From positions 1-7,253 of the forward strand of contig JADGGM010000145.1 in NCBI GenBank assembly GCA_019689955.1: a DNA stretch of 7,253 bases, written 5' to 3'. The DNA comes from Gemmatimonadaceae bacterium. GTDB taxonomy: Bacteria; Gemmatimonadota; Gemmatimonadetes; Gemmatimonadales; Gemmatimonadaceae. The notes under the pieces were generated by a model that saw nothing but the letters and a program-made list of their open reading frames with translations, did not search any database and had not been told where the DNA came from. The stretch's first letter is position 1, and every line of letters begins with the position of its first letter. The translations under genes were made by a program, and so were the position numbers. Positions 6,448-7,253 of this stretch are shown one piece after another.

Positions 6448-7253
6448 GGGGCCGCGCTCCCCGCGGTGGCGGCGGCGCCCGGATCGCGCTCGCTGCTGCG
6501 CACGGCGTAGTACTTCGCCTCGGGGTGATGCACCACGATCGCCGCGGTCGATTGCTCGGGAAGGAGCTGGAACGCGGGGCTCAGGTCCATCGCCAGCGCC
6601 TCCCGCGCGGGGAGGAGGGTGAACACGCTCGCGTGCTGCTCGAGGTCGGGGCACGCGGGGTACCCCCACGAGTAGCGCTTCCCCTGCGCCGGGGCGAGCC
6701 CCAGCTCCCCTCGCACGCGCCGATGCAGCCACTCGGCCACCGACTCCGCGGCCTCCACCGCGAGCCCGTGCAAGTAGTACGCTTCGGTGTACTCCCCCTT
6801 CGCCTGCAACGCGTCGAAGCGGTGCGTCGCCGCATCGCCGACCGTCACCACCTGGAACGCGGCCACGTCCACCTCCCCCGAGTCCACGGACCGGAAGTAG
6901 TCGGCCAGACAGAGCCGCTCGCGCCCCTCCTGCCGCGGGAACGCGAAGCGCGTGATCTCCCGCAACGCACCGCCGTCGCTCTGGTACGCCGCGGGATCGT
7001 ACACGATGAGCGTGTTCCCCTCCGATTGCACCGGGAAGTACCCGTACACCGCGCGCGGGGCGAGCCACCCCTCGCGCTTCGCCTCGGCCGTGAGCCGCTC
7101 GAGCGTGGGCTGGAACTCCTCGCGAACCATCGTGTCGAACGCCGCCCCCGAGCCACGCCCCCCCCACTGCAGCCGGAACAGCTCGTCGAGATCGAGCAGC
7201 GCGAGCACCTCGTCGAGCGGGATGTCGCGCAGCACGCGGGTGCCGTAGAAGGG
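6444..7253 (-). CDS. metH: Cobalamin-dependent methionine synthase, C-terminal part with AdoMet-binding activation domain; 5' end off the window
   Basis: The last 269 residues of the protein are present; the frame is open at the right edge. The first visible residues, PFYGTRVLRDIPLDEVLALL, match the MetH stretch between the cobalamin-binding domain and the activation domain. The rest is the activation domain (PF02965), which binds AdoMet and, with an electron donor such as flavodoxin, re-methylates oxidised cobalamin. Key signatures are LADYFRSVDSGEVDVAAFQV (116-135), AESVAEWLHRRVR (169-181), the AdoMet-binding RYSWGYPACPD (193-203) and HHPEAKYYAV (242-251). The protein ends with a short Ala-rich tail. 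No in-window start is likely to be real: an internal GTG at 7235 lies inside conserved sequence. Its stop overlaps the fusion gene start by 4 bases. A stand-alone activation-domain protein is possible but unlikely given the upstream linker. Whether the missing part has its own homocysteine domain is unknown. Confidence 0.93.
   Translation of the reverse strand, partial: PFYGTRVLRDIPLDEVLALLDLDELFRLQWGGRGSGAAFDTMVREEFQPTLERLTAEAKREGWLAPRAVYGYFPVQSEGNTLIVYDPAAYQSDGGALREITRFAFPRQEGRERLCLADYFRSVDSGEVDVAAFQVVTVGDAATHRFDALQAKGEYTEAYYLHGLAVEAAESVAEWLHRRVRGELGLAPAQGKRYSWGYPACPDLEQHASVFTLLPAREALAMDLSPAFQLLPEQSTAAIVVHHPEAKYYAVRSSERDPGAAATAGSAAP

Noticed and set aside
4672..6510. A 612-codon open frame on the plus strand opposite the methyltransferase-reductase fusion
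   Set aside because: Its translation is Arg/His/Val-rich without any family motif, whereas the minus strand encodes motif-rich enzymes. Long antisense open frames are expected at this GC content.
6448..7167. Upstream extension of the fusion protein, in the same frame, over the metH region
   Set aside because: The extension is Gly/Arg-rich and featureless, while another frame of the same bases encodes the conserved MetH activation domain. Homology of the fusion begins at MSERRDPREV (6447).
1..7253. Search for CRISPR repeats, insertion-sequence ends, tRNA or rRNA genes, phage or defence genes
   Set aside because: No direct-repeat array, transposase, integrase, RNA gene or defence-type domain was seen. 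The window is accounted for by housekeeping metabolic genes.

Overview
This is a high-GC (roughly 70% by eye) bacterial chromosomal window with tightly packed, often overlapping genes. It carries ordinary metabolic functions: a secreted proline peptidase, a medium-chain zinc alcohol dehydrogenase, an acyl-CoA dehydrogenase, a tetrapyrrole chelatase and methionine/folate one-carbon enzymes. GC content, codon use, the signal-peptide-bearing aminopeptidase P and the division of methionine synthase across two proteins would fit Gemmatimonadota or a similar high-GC soil lineage. That placement is an inference from style; no rRNA or other marker gene is present.

Layout: (1) On the minus strand, running off the left edge, is the N-terminal part of an exported M24-type Xaa-Pro aminopeptidase (start about 830). 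(2) An intergenic region of about 300 bp (831-1128) separates it from a divergent plus-strand pair, a five-helix Yip1-like membrane protein (1129-1857) and a zinc alcohol dehydrogenase (1857-2840), joined by a one-base TGATG overlap. (3) The dehydrogenase converges on a minus-strand group and overlaps its last gene by 11 bp. Read 5' to 3' on the minus strand, this group is the C-terminal end of cobalamin-dependent methionine synthase (7253-6444, cut by the right edge), a homocysteine methyltransferase-methylenetetrahydrofolate reductase fusion (6447-4525), a terminator-like hairpin (4483-4455), a short CbiX/SirB-type chelatase (4388-3996) and a branched-chain-type acyl-CoA dehydrogenase (3999-2830). 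Two of the junctions are ATGA overlaps.

How the genes fit together: the fusion protein can make 5-methyl-tetrahydrofolate with its reductase half and bind and activate homocysteine with its Zn-dependent half. The neighbouring MetH fragment carries the AdoMet-binding reactivation domain that keeps cobalamin usable. This looks like a methionine synthase whose homocysteine module has moved onto the enzyme that makes its methyl donor. The full gene right of the window is needed to prove it. The chelatase acts on sirohydrochlorin, the branch point to cobalamin and siroheme, which gives a possible cofactor link. I found no phage, transposon, CRISPR, tRNA or rRNA feature and no clearly novel system. 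The most interesting points are the split methionine synthase arrangement and the single-domain chelatase coupled to an acyl-CoA dehydrogenase.
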